From the NCBI GenBank assembly GCA_003988855.1, contig QYAI01000228.1, positions 1 through 32,293 of the forward strand: 32,293 nt of DNA, read 5' to 3'. Under the pieces are notes generated by a model. That model did not search any database, was not told the origin of the DNA, and worked only from the letters and a program-made list of their open reading frames with translations. A program made the translations under genes and the position numbers. Shown in pieces: positions 22,079 to 32,266 of the stretch (position 1 is its first letter; every line of letters begins with the position of its first letter). The DNA is from Arachnopeziza araneosa (lineage: Eukaryota > Ascomycota > Leotiomycetes > Helotiales > Arachnopezizaceae).

Positions 22079-23419
22079 ATTCTGATAACACAGGGTCAAT
22101 GGACTCTGAGCCAGTTTGACTGACACAACTAGCAAGTGAATCATCTAACATAGTCTGTCACTCCGTAAGTCAAGACGAAGCAGGTGATGCAGTCCTCATT
22201 ATTGAATGACAGAGTCTTACAAAATGTGCAAACGAAAGACTTAGAGATAGCAATTCTGAACCTTTGAGGACTGGTTTCCAAAAACAAGCCGCCGGAGAAT
22301 ACCCGAGTTCAGATATTGTACGTGGGTAGATAGATTTAAATAAGCCAAACGCATTTCACCGCCAAGAACCTCTTAGCGCAGTGGTGTAGCCTACCATTCG
22401 CAAAGAGCCGATCCCCTCTCCCCCTAAAAAGTGCTATATCAATAAGAAGAAAACCGGGCGGGAGGGTTTTTTCTTTCCACTACGGTGGGTTCTTTTTTTG
22501 CCATTTGGTTTGGCTGCTCCCGTGAGCAGCGTTTGGAACTTCGAAAGAAGGCTCGGCATTTTTGTAGTCTGGTTGGATTGAATGCTTCCTGGATCATCGC
22601 GTAGTTTGAGCCTCCTTAATTCGCCATGTAATGAAACTCCGACAAAACATTGGGCTACAGGAATGGCGAGGGATCGTGTTCCAACGAAGTATATAGTCTG
22701 AATTATGTTCTCTTCTCACCCATTTTAAGTGGACGAAACCTTTTAAGATTGTCAGTGTCTCTATTTTTTCTTCTGGTTTTGAATTTGAAGTTCTTCTTCG
22801 TGATTTCGTCGTCTTGTTTACATGCACGATAAGCGAGTTCTACAATGTCAAGGTAAAAAAAAGTTTGAGGTAACATGACAACCACATCATTTTCTCCAAC
22901 AGCTTTCTTTTCTTGTAGTGGGTCTTCTCGACAGGCTATTCTTTAGCGATAGAATGTTTACGTGAGTGATAGTTCACCTCGTTTTCATACTTATTAAAGG
23001 AAAGATACATCCGGTTGGAGCCTCTATTAGTTTTTTGTATTTGCTTTTATTTTATTTCTCAAGTCCCGTTCCAAGTACTGGGACGTATTCCTCGTTGTTG
23101 ATTGAGGCTTTGGCCTAATACTTTGGATACCTAAGATGTTCAAGATATTTCGATACTCAAGGCATTCCAGATATATTCTCTTGCAATAATTGCTCCGCAC
23201 AATCCTTTAAGTCTCATGTCATTCTTTTCAAGTCCTCCTATTATAAGGCCAAGAAAACAGAACAAAGAGTACTATGAATTTTTAAGTAGCCTGACTTACG
23301 GAGAGGTGTTGAAGGGCCGGGTAATCCTCGGACTCCATTTCATCCCTCCTTCCCCTGCATCAATTCACGCGACAGGAACTCTCACAATCACGTCCTCGCG
23401 TCTCCCCATCAAAATCGAA
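22079..23419. other. Intergenic between hydrolase and dUTPase
   Basis: No gene is recognised. The sequence is AT-rich with T-runs around 22480-22500 and 23030-23060. A vaguely tRNA-like string near 22369-22430 was examined and rejected. The frame open from ATG 23216 up to the preferred dUTPase start is discussed with that gene. Confidence 0.45.
23367..23372 (+). promoter_or_regulatory. ACGCGA element near the dUTPase start (MCB/SCB-like)
   Basis: An ACGCGA (within CACGCGA) lies 48 bases before the preferred dUTPase ATG, with a second CGCGT core at about 23397-23401. These match the CGCG core bound by MBF/SBF-type factors, which in yeasts control S-phase genes including dUTPase. Function here is inferred. 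Confidence 0.4.
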
Positions 23420-24050
23420 ATGTCCGCAACCTCACCACCGCACTCTCCCTTGCCCAAGCGTCAAAAGCCTAATCCGACCACAGGTCTAGCAGAATCGCCT
23501 TCAATCGCTAGCACCATGTCTACCTCCACACCCGCCGTTACCAGTGTCACCGCCGAACCCCCCCTCTTGATCAAGAAGCTGAGCGAGAAAGGGCGGCTGC
23601 CAACACGAGGCAGTGCTTTCGCTGCTGGGTATGATATCTACGCTGCGAAAGATACGGTGGTACCGGCGAGGGGAAAGGTTCTAGTCTCTACGGATATTAG
23701 TATGGCTGTTCCTGCCGGGACGTGTAAGTTTGCATCGTCCGCCTTGTAAATGATGTAATATGTTCCCATTGAGCAATGCTGATGGGAGTTGAATAGATGG
23801 CCGTATTGCCCCCCGCTCCGGACTGGCTTCCAAGCATATGATTGATACAGGGGCGGGTGTGATTGATGCGGATTACAGAGGGGAAGTCAAGGTCTTGTTA
23901 TTCAACCACGGAGAGAAGGATTTCGAAATCAAGGAGGGAGATCGAGTCGCACAGTTGGTGCTAGAGCGAATTTATACGCCGGAGGTTGTGGCGGTGGAGG
24001 AGTTGGAGGAGAGTGTCAGAGGCGTCGGTGGGTTTGGAAGTACTGGTTAG
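23420..24050 (+). CDS. DUT1: dUTP diphosphatase (dUTPase)
   Basis: This enzyme hydrolyses dUTP to dUMP and pyrophosphate, preventing uracil incorporation and feeding thymidylate synthesis; it works as a homotrimer. Exons 23420-23723 and 23797-24050 are joined over a 73-bp intron (GTAAGT..ATAG) to give 185 residues. All five trimeric dUTPase motifs are present: AAGYDIYAA (68-76), PRSGLAS (107-113), GVIDADYRGE (122-131, with catalytic D125 and base-stacking Y128), GDRVAQLVLE (149-158) and the mobile C-terminal arm RGVGGFGSTG (176-185). The start at 23420 (MSATSPPHSPLPKRQK) agrees with the usual fungal N-terminus. An in-frame ATG at 23216 would add 68 residues. The gene is convergent with pyridoxal kinase, with 139 bases between stop codons. 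Confidence 0.95.
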
Positions 24051-24189
24051 ATGATTTAGGCCATGGGAGTTTAGGGTACAAACAATGGAAGGCTAGACGA
24101 GAACAAATAGAATTAAGCTTCATGAAACAGGAAACCCGTCTGTCTATTCATGAACGCCCCAAGAACGCTAAATCTGCTTATTTGAACAT

Positions 24190-25458
24190 TTAAACAGTCT
24201 CCGCCTTGAATTTAACATCAGGATGCCTTAAGCACTCCAAATTTCTTACCAATCTGACCTCTGCAGCCTTTGATTTAATTAATCTCATCTCCTTCTCATT
24301 CTCTGACATTTCAGGTCTCCCACCAATGCGACTGGTATATTTGTCCAATTCTTCGTCTCTTCTTATCTTCGTTCTCGTTAGCACCTCGTGCATACTGGCC
24401 AGGACTTTCTCGGTAGCTTTTGCAAGTGGTAGCTCTGTCGCTGCAACGTTGTCCACGCTGACCCACGCATCCGTTGCCATCAATCCAGGGACGTTATTCA
24501 CTGCTTCCCGGAATCTTACAAGCATCAGTGCAGCGAACATGTCTCCTGTACCGCTAAAGAAACAATCAATAGCTGGTATTTTGATCCCGAATATTCGGGG
24601 AGTGGCGGTTGATGTGAACGTTGATCCAACCACAGAAAGTGAGGGTGTTGCCCCATGGGTGGGAAAGGCGATCGAAGTGATCATGATATGAGGTATGCGA
24701 TATTGCTCATGTAAAGTCGTTATAGCCTGCTTCAATGTGTCCATATCCACAATCTTGACTCCGGATAATGTTCTGAATTGTATTAGTCGACTTCCTCCTA
24801 GATCTCAAGGACGAGACCTACTCCGCTTCGAACTGATTCGGAAGAATCAGATCAGCATCTTTGACCAGGTTTTTGTAGGCCGGCACAACGTCCTCTGCCA
24901 CATACAACTTCCCATTATCGCCCATAACTGGATCGAGCACCCAAAAGAAACTGCCGGGACTCATTGTTGCCTTGTATTTGAGATCGCGTGCTATTGTACC
25001 TACAGCCTCGACAGATGCCGCGCCTGGGAGGTAGCCTGAAAGCATCATTTGAAAATCATCGAGGTATGAATCTTTAAGGCCTTGGTAGAGATCGGCGATT
25101 TCCTGCGCAGTAGCTTTTGTCCCTTTTGCTTGGCCATAGCCTAAGTGATTACCTGCCATCGTCAGCTTTTGGTCCTACACCGCCCAAAAACTCTTACTAA
25201 ATTGAACAGTATTCAGAGCAGCGACTTCACAGCCAAGTGCTTGCATAACGAAAGTGGCCATTGTGTTTCCGACATAGCTTTCCAGCACTTAGCGCATGGC
25301 TATAGGACTTTGATTACACCTGAGAGTTAAACTCACCCGTAAACAACCTTTTAATACGTCAGTGAGTGCCGTGGGATTGCGGTGGGAAGCAATTGTCCTA
25401 CATGACTGGCGATAGCGAGAACATTTGTCTCTGGGACTGGGAATTCGTCCGAAGGCAT
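24190..25458 (-). CDS. Pyridoxal kinase (PdxK/BUD16 type)
   Basis: Phosphorylates pyridoxal, pyridoxine and pyridoxamine with ATP in vitamin B6 salvage; cytosolic, ribokinase superfamily. Five exons on the minus strand: 25458-25402, 25347-25337 (11 nt), 25277-25198, 25152-24822 and 24772-24190. The spliced frame is 353 residues. Exons 1-3 give VLAIASH, VVYG and YVGNTMATFVMQALGCEVAA, together matching the family N-terminal S-H-V-V-x-G-Y-V-G-N signature. Then come NHLGYGQ, the DPVMGDNGKLY phosphate region, LILPNQFEAE with TLSGV, and the C-terminal GTGDMFAAL, where D237 is the expected catalytic base. All introns are 45-59 bp with GT..AG ends. Tandem downstream of PCNA in orientation and convergent with dUTPase. 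Confidence 0.92.
25337..25347 (-). other. 11-nt microexon of pyridoxal kinase
   Basis: The eleven bases GTTGTTTACGG lie between an acceptor ending TTAAAAG and a donor GTGAGT. They encode VVY and two bases of a glycine codon, exactly bridging SH and YVGN of the conserved nucleotide-fold loop. Without it the frame and the signature are lost. Confidence 0.85.
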
Positions 25459-25879
25459 GGGGAATGTGTTGGAAGATCTGCAATGTGGACTGTAAGGAAG
25501 AGAGGTAGGGAATTGAAAATGGAAATGAAATTAAAAATGAGGGAATGTCAAACAGGAGATATTGAACGGTATGTCGGACGGTCAAAGAATAATTTGGTAT
25601 CAGAGTCACACGCATAGTGGGGTACTGGTAATCAGTACCCCGCGCTAACCTCGAAATGGAGCCCTATCTGCAGACCAAAAATTCGAAAGGTTTGGAGGCG
25701 GTATAATGGGAAAGAACTTCAAATGATGACCATTTATTATTCTACTTCATGGATGATTCTGAATTCAATGCCGTTTCAGTGAAGGAACCGTCCGTATCCA
25801 TAATCAAAGACACCCAACACGCCCCTTGGATATTCTGTAAACATCATGCCATCATTTCTTATGTTATGCCGCATCCCAT
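25459..25879. other. Intergenic between PCNA and pyridoxal kinase
   Basis: About 420 bases that should contain the PCNA 3' UTR and the pyridoxal kinase promoter. No ACGCGT element or other gene is seen. A GTACTGGTAATCAGTAC near-palindrome occurs at about 25622-25638. Confidence 0.45.
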
Positions 25880-26875
25880 CTACTCTTCATCACCAATCTG
25901 TTTATTGTTAGCTTTGTGCTGTATATAGAGATAGTCATCGTACCTTAGGAGCCAGGTAGAACCGTAGGTAACTATTCCCGGACAAGTCGTACTCGACAAG
26001 GAGAGGAACTTCGTTGGAAAGGCAGAGTTTAACAGACTTAGAGAGAGCTGCAGCCTTGCAGAAATTGACCAAGTATTTGAGAGAGAACGTCAAAGCGACG
26101 GGTTCTGTGAGTTCGATTTCGACATTGTTATCTGGCTTGTCGACATCGGTGTGGCTTCGCAGCTGAATAGAACCATTGCCGATATCGCCAGAGCACTTGA
26201 ACGAGATACCATCCTTAGTAGCATCAATTGTGACTGTGACAGAATTTAGTCAGTGTAGGCTCTTGGTTAAGGAGACAGGTTGCGTACCAGATTCGGAAAG
26301 AGCCATGAGATCAACACAGATTCTTCTGAATTCGGTGGATGGCATGCTGACAGTAGCGGCGTACTCTGTATCCGGTATACCCAGATGCTCTTGGTCAATA
26401 TCCATGAGCTTCAGGTCATACTCGCTGACCCTATCAGTCGCACTGCTCTCAAAGATCAGGTTAAGAACATCTGGCGCATCCTCTGCCTTGATGGTTAAAA
26501 CGTCGTCATTTTGGGCGGCGCGTAGGACTTTGGTAAGGGACGTGAGGTTGAGACCAAGGGCAACATTGCGATCACACCGGTATGGGGAAAAACTCTCTGC
26601 CTTGAGCATCATAGATACGAGCGCGACATGAGAGTTGTCCATGGCTTGGAGGGCGACACCGGAATCATTGCAGTCGAAGTTGCAATCTTGGACTAAATCT
26701 TTGATTGCATCCACAATCTATAGTTGTTAGGAGAGAACAGAATCGAGATCGCGCAGAGACTCACCTTCTTTAGAAGATCAGCTTGCTCAAGTCTTGCTTC
26801 CAACACTGAGATTTTACATTAGTCAATCCTTTTAAATTTGCCTGTGGAATACAGAACAGATGGATTGCACCTACT
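25880..26875 (-). CDS. PCNA, DNA polymerase sliding clamp
   Basis: A homotrimeric ring that tethers replicative polymerases and recruits repair factors in the nucleus. Exons on the minus strand: the A of the start codon at 26875, then 26805-26765, 26717-26288, 26233-25944 and 25897-25880. Introns are 69, 47, 54 and 46 bp, all GT..AG. The spliced protein is 259 residues, the usual length. Visible signatures are LEARLEQADLLKK (N-terminus), FDCNDSGVALQAMDNSHVAL, the YRCDRNVALGLNLTSL loop (60-75), the interdomain loop KLMDIDQEHLGIPDTEY (117-133), and the C-terminal FYLAPK with IGDEE. K164, the ubiquitin acceptor in the DNA-damage response, is present in ATKDG. The start codon is split A|TG by an intron and the last coding exon is only 18 nt including the stop. 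Confidence 0.95.
26806..26874 (-). other. Intron splitting the PCNA start codon (A|TG)
   Basis: On the minus strand the genomic sequence before LEARLEQ reads GTG, not ATG, immediately after an acceptor CTCAG, with a CTAAT branch site upstream. The donor GTAGGT follows ...TTCAAAA. Removing 26874-26806 joins A to TG and restores ATG at the exact position of the conserved PCNA N-terminus. Confidence 0.85.
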
Positions 26876-26987
26876 TTTGAAGAATTGGAGTCTTAAAAAA
26901 TGGGAATGGTTGAAGGAGGGGTGATATTTGATGTTTGTGCTGAAATTGTATCTTTCTTTGGGGAAGACGTGAATATAGATTTGGGAA

Positions 26988-27000
26988 ACGCGGTACGCGT
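26988..27000 (-). promoter_or_regulatory. MluI cell-cycle box (ACGCGT) upstream of PCNA
   Basis: A perfect palindromic ACGCGT occupies 26995-27000, about 120 bases upstream of the PCNA start, with an additional ACGCG core at 26988-26992. MCB elements bind MBF (Mbp1/Swi6-type) and drive G1/S expression of replication genes, PCNA among them, in yeasts. Site and spacing are seen; function in this fungus is inferred. Confidence 0.55.
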
Positions 27001-29374
27001 TGTCGTGTAGAGTGGCAGTAGTCGCTTAAGACACTAGCGTGTTTTCCACCCGAAGATCTTCCAGCGTTTTTGGTACCTTCTTTATGTATCTTCACGAGGA
27101 TCGAATTGCGCTGTTCGTGTAACCTTACTTCTGTCTTTAGATTTGGTAACAATGCTCTTTCTCTGGGGTCTAAAAGGCTGCTGTTCATTTTCTAACGCTC
27201 TGATAATTTATAGTGCTCTAGTTCATCCAAAATAAATGGAGCTCGACCGCAGTGCACTATTGAAATCTCATCAGCATCGCAACCATGGATCTTGCCCCCT
27301 GGTTATCTCCTGGTGGCACGCAACTCGACCATTCGTCTCTAACTTGCGGTTCGACTTGGCCAAAGACTCTCCAAGTCACCAAGATCTCGAATACTTCGTC
27401 ATCCTGACCCCTCGACGTAAGTTATCTAGGGGGAGCAAAGCAAAGGAATCTGCAAATACCACGAGTCCGGAGTTGCACGCCATTCCCGTTCCTGGATCTA
27501 TTCTAAAGCCAACTAATTTCCCAAGGATACAATAGAGCTCTTCTAATTGTCATTATCAGTATTTTTTCATGGCTTCGCAAATGTATAACGTAAGACTAGA
27601 AGACTATCTAAACCTCAGACATATTGACCTCAGAGGCATACAAAGAAGTCGTCGTTGTCATTACCCTACTCCCAATACCGCAGAGCCATCTTGAAACTAC
27701 CAGCGCAACAAACATCAGCGATACTGCTTCTAGAGCACAATCGGCAGCGAATAATCCTTCGCCAGCCGTTATCAACCAGTGCCTCGAGTGTTTTTCTGCG
27801 ATCTATCCTCCACCAAATGCATCTGTTAAGACTCTCAGAGATATCAAAACTGTCCACACAACTCTCCATAGCTCATTGTGCGGTTCAAGTTCCGAGGACG
27901 CTTTAATGGAATAATCGGTGGGAATAAGGGAGGCGTTGTTTCTTGATCAGAACTTTTGAAGATATCAGTTAAGTCTGATTGTTGTTCAACAAACGAAGCA
28001 AAGAAAAACCTCCCTCGGCCACCTGCAACGAACCCGCCAGATACCAGCTTAAATCCCAACTGCCTCGGAGACCTGGCTCTTAACTCTTCATCATCGTACG
28101 GTATCAGAAAGGGTAAACCTTCGAACAGTTACACATTTCTCTTGCTTTGTTGGCTTGAATCTCTGGAAGTATGCCGTGGTGTTGACAACGCCGTAGTACT
28201 AGGTGTTAGATCGCGAATCTGTGATCCAGGACCGTCAAAGGTCTCTAAAGCCACTTGTTACATTTTAAAAAAGAGGGATGGGTTCCTGGGAATAGGAGAA
28301 ATGTGTCCTGAGTAAATCAAATTGTTTGTTGACAATCTCAGCAGCGAAATGTTGAATAGCGGGAGAGCCTAGCTAGCATTGTGCTAGCTGCTGCCCCCTC
28401 AGTGGAAGAGCACTTGCTTGCTGAACATCTTGTGGTGGAAAAGTCTTTCTTTGTGATGGTTCCCATTTGACATGGACTTGCTCTCTTTTGCACCTTCGTT
28501 GGGTGGATGGATACCTATTCAGGGGTGTCTCGCTTATTTGTGTGGGGGGATAGGATCGAGGCCAGACGAAAAGAGCGAAGCGGCGCACAACAGCAACACG
28601 GCGGGTAGCAGGATTCTGGAGTATTGGAAAGTTGAGTCACATCAACTAGTCACCCAAAGTGCACAATTCCAGATTCGCATGGTTGCGCCTCTAGCAGAGT
28701 GGGAATGGCCTGAGGGGAGGGTGTGATATCTCGGTGCCATGATTCCACAGCCAATGTCGCAGCTTAGCGACGCACCCGATGCTGCTAGGTCGCGCTTATA
28801 TTCCTAATACGGAAAGGATAGGTGAGTGAGGTATTTCCAGATGATAAGGCTGAAGAAGATGGCCGACTGTTGCATCGGAAAGCGACAGCTGTCAGACGTC
28901 CAGATGCACCGACGGCTCCACCGCGCTGCTGGCTGCTGGCTTCAATCTCCGAAGGAAAGAATAAGATGAAGGACGGGGAATGCCCAGCCATCACAGGCCG
29001 TAAGCGGAGACATGCGACGAGAGGTCAGCCACGAAAACATGAAACGTTCCGGGAGCTTCTGCGCCGCCCAGGTACAGTCGCTGCCACCCGTTGAGGACGG
29101 ACAGGCTCCTCAAACGCAGCCAGCACGGGCAGAGACTCGTCGGGGGGCGGGAGAGGGGAGAGGAGCCCATCTCATCACGATCACAACGATCGCTCAGATC
29201 CAAACAAAAGTGAGATGAGGTGTGTTTGACCACTGCCCTCGGTGGTGGAGGACGGTAAGCTGAGGGTGCCCTCACACAGCTTGACATCAAACCGCTTTCG
29301 CACAATTGATTTAATTGGGGCTGTGGTAGGGCTCTCCAACCAGATGGCGCGGTGCCAGGGTTCCACGGTCCCGT

Positions 29375-29407
29375 CAGTTCAGTCAGTCAGTCAGTCAGTC
29401 AGTCAGT
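29375..29407. repeat. (CAGT)n microsatellite
   Basis: An almost uninterrupted run of CAGT units lies in non-coding sequence; a related ACAG tract follows at about 29509-29540. Confidence 0.85.
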
Positions 29408-30003
29408 TGTCGTCGTCGACCTGTGGAAGGGCAGCAGCCGAGTCCCTCAGCCCCCTTCTCGAAATAGAAACGCGAACTTCTCGCCAACCGCATCGCTGCG
29501 ACGGGGGGACAGACGGACAGACAGACAGACAGTCAGTCACCTTCACACCTCTCACCCTCATCATCGTCAACATCGCATTTCTCTCTGCCTGGCTGCGCAT
29601 TGTGTGCAAACCCCCCTCCCCCCCATGCGCAGGCGCACCCTCTGATTCGCGTTCCTAATATGGAAAAGGCATGGGTCTGCCCCGCGATCTCGCGGACCGC
29701 TGTCTGTGTGGCTTGTTGAGTGAGTTTCAAAGGCTCCAAGTACCGGCCTCATTTCTTGCACCCGAACTCTCGAGTACTCCGTATCGTCCTCGTCAGCCCA
29801 TGTTTTCAGCTCCGACGTGGCACCTGCAAAGCTGCATTGATGAGCAGCGTTCGTGCAAATTGCCATGGGAAAAATCTGATCTTACATTGGTGTTGAATTT
29901 TTTGCAAAATGGTGTAGTGTGATGGAAGTGTACAGTACATGCAGCCAAAGAAGGGTATAGAAGTCCCGCAATCCGAAAGTTTGAATCGCCAGGAAGATAT
30001 AAA

Positions 30004-30030
30004 CAAAACCAAACCAAACCAAACCAAACC
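30004..30030. repeat. (AAACC)n pentanucleotide microsatellite
   Basis: Five tandem units of the AAACC type sit in the 3' flank of the minus-strand C2H2 gene. The unit differs from the usual fungal telomere repeat (TTAGGG), so this is not telomeric sequence. Confidence 0.8.
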
Positions 30031-30159
30031 CTCCCAAAAAAACCCTTTTTGGAATGCCAAACGAATGTGTCTAGTTTGGTGACTCCCTGTCACCCCACCC
30101 AAGCAAACCCACATGAACGCCTCGCAATGCTGAAATCCTGCAAACCCTAGATGCTGCTC

Positions 30160-31677
30160 CTATGAATTCCTCCTCTGCTTGCATTTATCGTGCGCCATGT
30201 GCCCGTTCCTTGCAGTTGTTCTGGTGAACTCGGCACCGCAATTGGGACAACTCGACTTTTGGGCCGCCCCTGACTTCTCCCGTTGATGGCGGAGCAAGTT
30301 GCTAAAAGTAGAAAACTGACGCCCGTTGCAGCCGTGTTCCCAGCATTGAGGCTTAGGCCTGCTGTGGACCACCCGGACTTGATCGCCGGAATCCGAAGAT
30401 CCGATTTTAGGACTCACTTGCTGTGTGCGGTACAGACTCGAGTGATCAGGCATCGACGAGAGAGAGAGCGAGTGTGGCCGCCCGATGAAGGAGTGTAGGC
30501 TGGCGTCTGCTCCCGAGGTTGAGTATGGCATGGCGTATTGTGGCGCTGACGTAAAGTCGTTTGAACTCCTATCACCATTATTAGTTGCAATTTCACAGAC
30601 GGGGGGAGAGATGTGATAACTCACATGGTAAACACTGGTCCGTAGATGTCTGTGGGTACCTGGTCGTTGACCTGAGGCGGATATGGTGACAGAAACCCTG
30701 TGCTTCCCAGTGCCGGGGAATTTTGCAGAGATCCTTGTGATAGGAGAGGTGAAGGAGTCAAGCTGTTTGTAAACTCTGGGAGGGTCTTTGGTAGCATGTC
30801 GGGTGAGGTATTCTGCGAAACAACATAAGGGTTGCTGGTATTGCTCGTCGACCTCTCTCGTCTCATCTGGGTCTTGGAATCTCGTCGAGCATGGTCTCTT
30901 TGGCGCTTCAACTCTCGCTGTTCTGGGGTGAGGGCTGCCCGAGGCGGGCTGGATGAAAGAGATTTAGAATAACTTGGTGAGGGCATGAGTTTTGGCTCCT
31001 CGAACAGCGTCGGTGTTAGTTGGCTAGGGCTGATGCCTCGGCTGGGGTCCTGGGGAAACATTTGCTCATGGAGCTCAAAATCTGGGAATCTTAGTATCCT
31101 ATGTGTTGAAATGGCGCTTGGAATCATGAACTTACGAGGCCAGGTGTAAGTGTGACGGAGATTAGTATGCATGGTAGCATCAAATCGCTGATCATATTGT
31201 TGAATCCCAAGAGTACTGCGTGCATATTAGCTAGAATGTTTTCAAGTGTTTCAAAGGTCTTTACCTCATGATTGCAGGATGGGAGTTGGAGCGAACGAGT
31301 CGTTGCTCCGGTTCGTGAGGAATGGCTGGAGCAGGATCAAGTCGAAGCTGAGGTGTGGTCCCAGCGGATGGTTTGGTTGCTGAGAGAAAGGACCAGTTGG
31401 CATCCAGTTCTTGATCGGAGAGTAGTGGAAATGGGGTGAGCTGTTGTGGTACGGGAGCGGAGACGAAGGGCTTGGTTGAGATGTGGTCTACGAAATCCGG
31501 ATTTGAGATGGGGAAGATGGCTGGAAGGGTTCTCCGTTGCTGCTCGTTCGGGAAAGAGAGATTGTGGATATTCAAGCCGGCGAAGTCTCTGGCGGTCGAG
31601 GAGAGTTGACTACTGGAGCGTGATCTGTGTTGACGTGAGTCTGATGTACTCGAGTCTAGAAACAGAGAATTGTCCAT
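30160..31677 (-). CDS. C2H2-type zinc-finger transcription factor
   Basis: Four exons on the minus strand, 31677-31265, 31215-31136, 31081-30625 and 30568-30160, with introns of 49, 54 and 56 bp (GT..AG; branch sites such as GATACTAAG), give 452 residues. The N-terminal two thirds are S/P/Q-rich and disordered, including a basic, bZIP-like short stretch (EQRELKRQRDHARRDSKTQ) around the middle. The C-terminal end carries two zinc fingers: CWEHGCNGRQFSTFSNLLRH, then CPNCGAEFTRTTARNGHMAH, followed by DKCKQRRNS and the stop. The second finger's RNGH spacing is characteristic of a fungal subgroup I cannot name. The first in-frame ATG is at 31677, but the frame stays open without an ATG to about 31734 and reads like protein, so an upstream exon or longer N-terminus is possible. 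Confidence 0.8.
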
Positions 31678-32040
31678 CAAGTCTGGTACTGGAACATACG
31701 GTGGAGTTTTAACTGAAGGTGCTCGAGATGTCAAGAGTTTCTAGGCGTGAGGAGAGAGCGAGGGCTGAGCCTCTTTTTGAATGCGGAGAGATCAGAGCAA
31801 GGAAGCAATTGGGGGGGGGGGTGGTTTGAAGATGGGACTGCGGGAAACTATTTTAGTTTCTCTGGCGGTGGTGGGATTCTCGAGGCATGAAGCATCTTGG
31901 CCTCCGCCTCAAAGGGGAGCAAGGGAAACAAGGCGTATAAAGTACTCTGGAGGAGGAAAACTGTAGAGGCGTTGGGGGGGGGCGCGCCATTGGCCGATCA
32001 TCCACTGGACGCTGGTTCGACGCCGAAGGATTTGCACCCT

Positions 32041-32075
32041 GGGCAGCCAGCAGCCAGCAGCCAGCAGCCAGCAAG
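32041..32075. repeat. CAGCCAG-type minisatellite
   Basis: Four near-perfect AGCCAGC units in a row are followed by AAGCAGC; related CAGC copies recur at about 32130-32155. Confidence 0.8.
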
Positions 32076-32266
32076 CAGCGACCCCAAGCTACTTCGGACA
32101 GGACAGGACAGGACAAGTAGAGACAGTCAAGCCAGCAACAGCCAGCAGCAGCCAGTAGGTATGACGGGGGGGACAGGGCAGGGCAGGGCTCAAAGATAGA
32201 AACAGACACACGCCAGAGCGACCCTCCCGCTCTTTGGAAACTGCCACCAGGTGGCCTACTCCCTCT

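Larger units (their letters stand above)
26876..30159. other. Intergenic region with unassigned ORFs
   Basis: The left end is the PCNA promoter and leader. Between 27236 and 28310 several overlapping plus-strand frames look partly protein-like, for example a frame ending 27914 with NPSPAVINQCLECFSAIYPPP, and splice-like signals (GTAAGT at 27418, CAG and TAG acceptors to 27600). No family is recognised and no single model is convincing, so an unknown spliced gene is possible. From 28300 to 30150 there is only low-complexity and microsatellite sequence, with a perfect 8-bp inverted repeat around a TTG loop at 28371-28389. Confidence 0.4.

Noticed and set aside
22369..22430. tRNA-like string (CTCTTAGCGCAGTGGTGTAGC followed by CCGATCCCCTC)
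   Set aside because: The first part resembles an A box, but no acceptor stem pairs, no anticodon arm of five pairs is found and the B box is incomplete. At most a decayed tRNA or chance.
26175..26235. Possible loss of the PCNA ubiquitination lysine
   Set aside because: A first alignment placed Q in the GNGSIQLRS segment at the position of K164, but counting residues shows K164 in ATKDG, which is conserved.
30004..30030. Telomere-like repeat (AAACC)n
   Set aside because: The unit is five bases and does not match TTAGGG/CCCTAA; only five copies lie in internal sequence, so it is a simple microsatellite.
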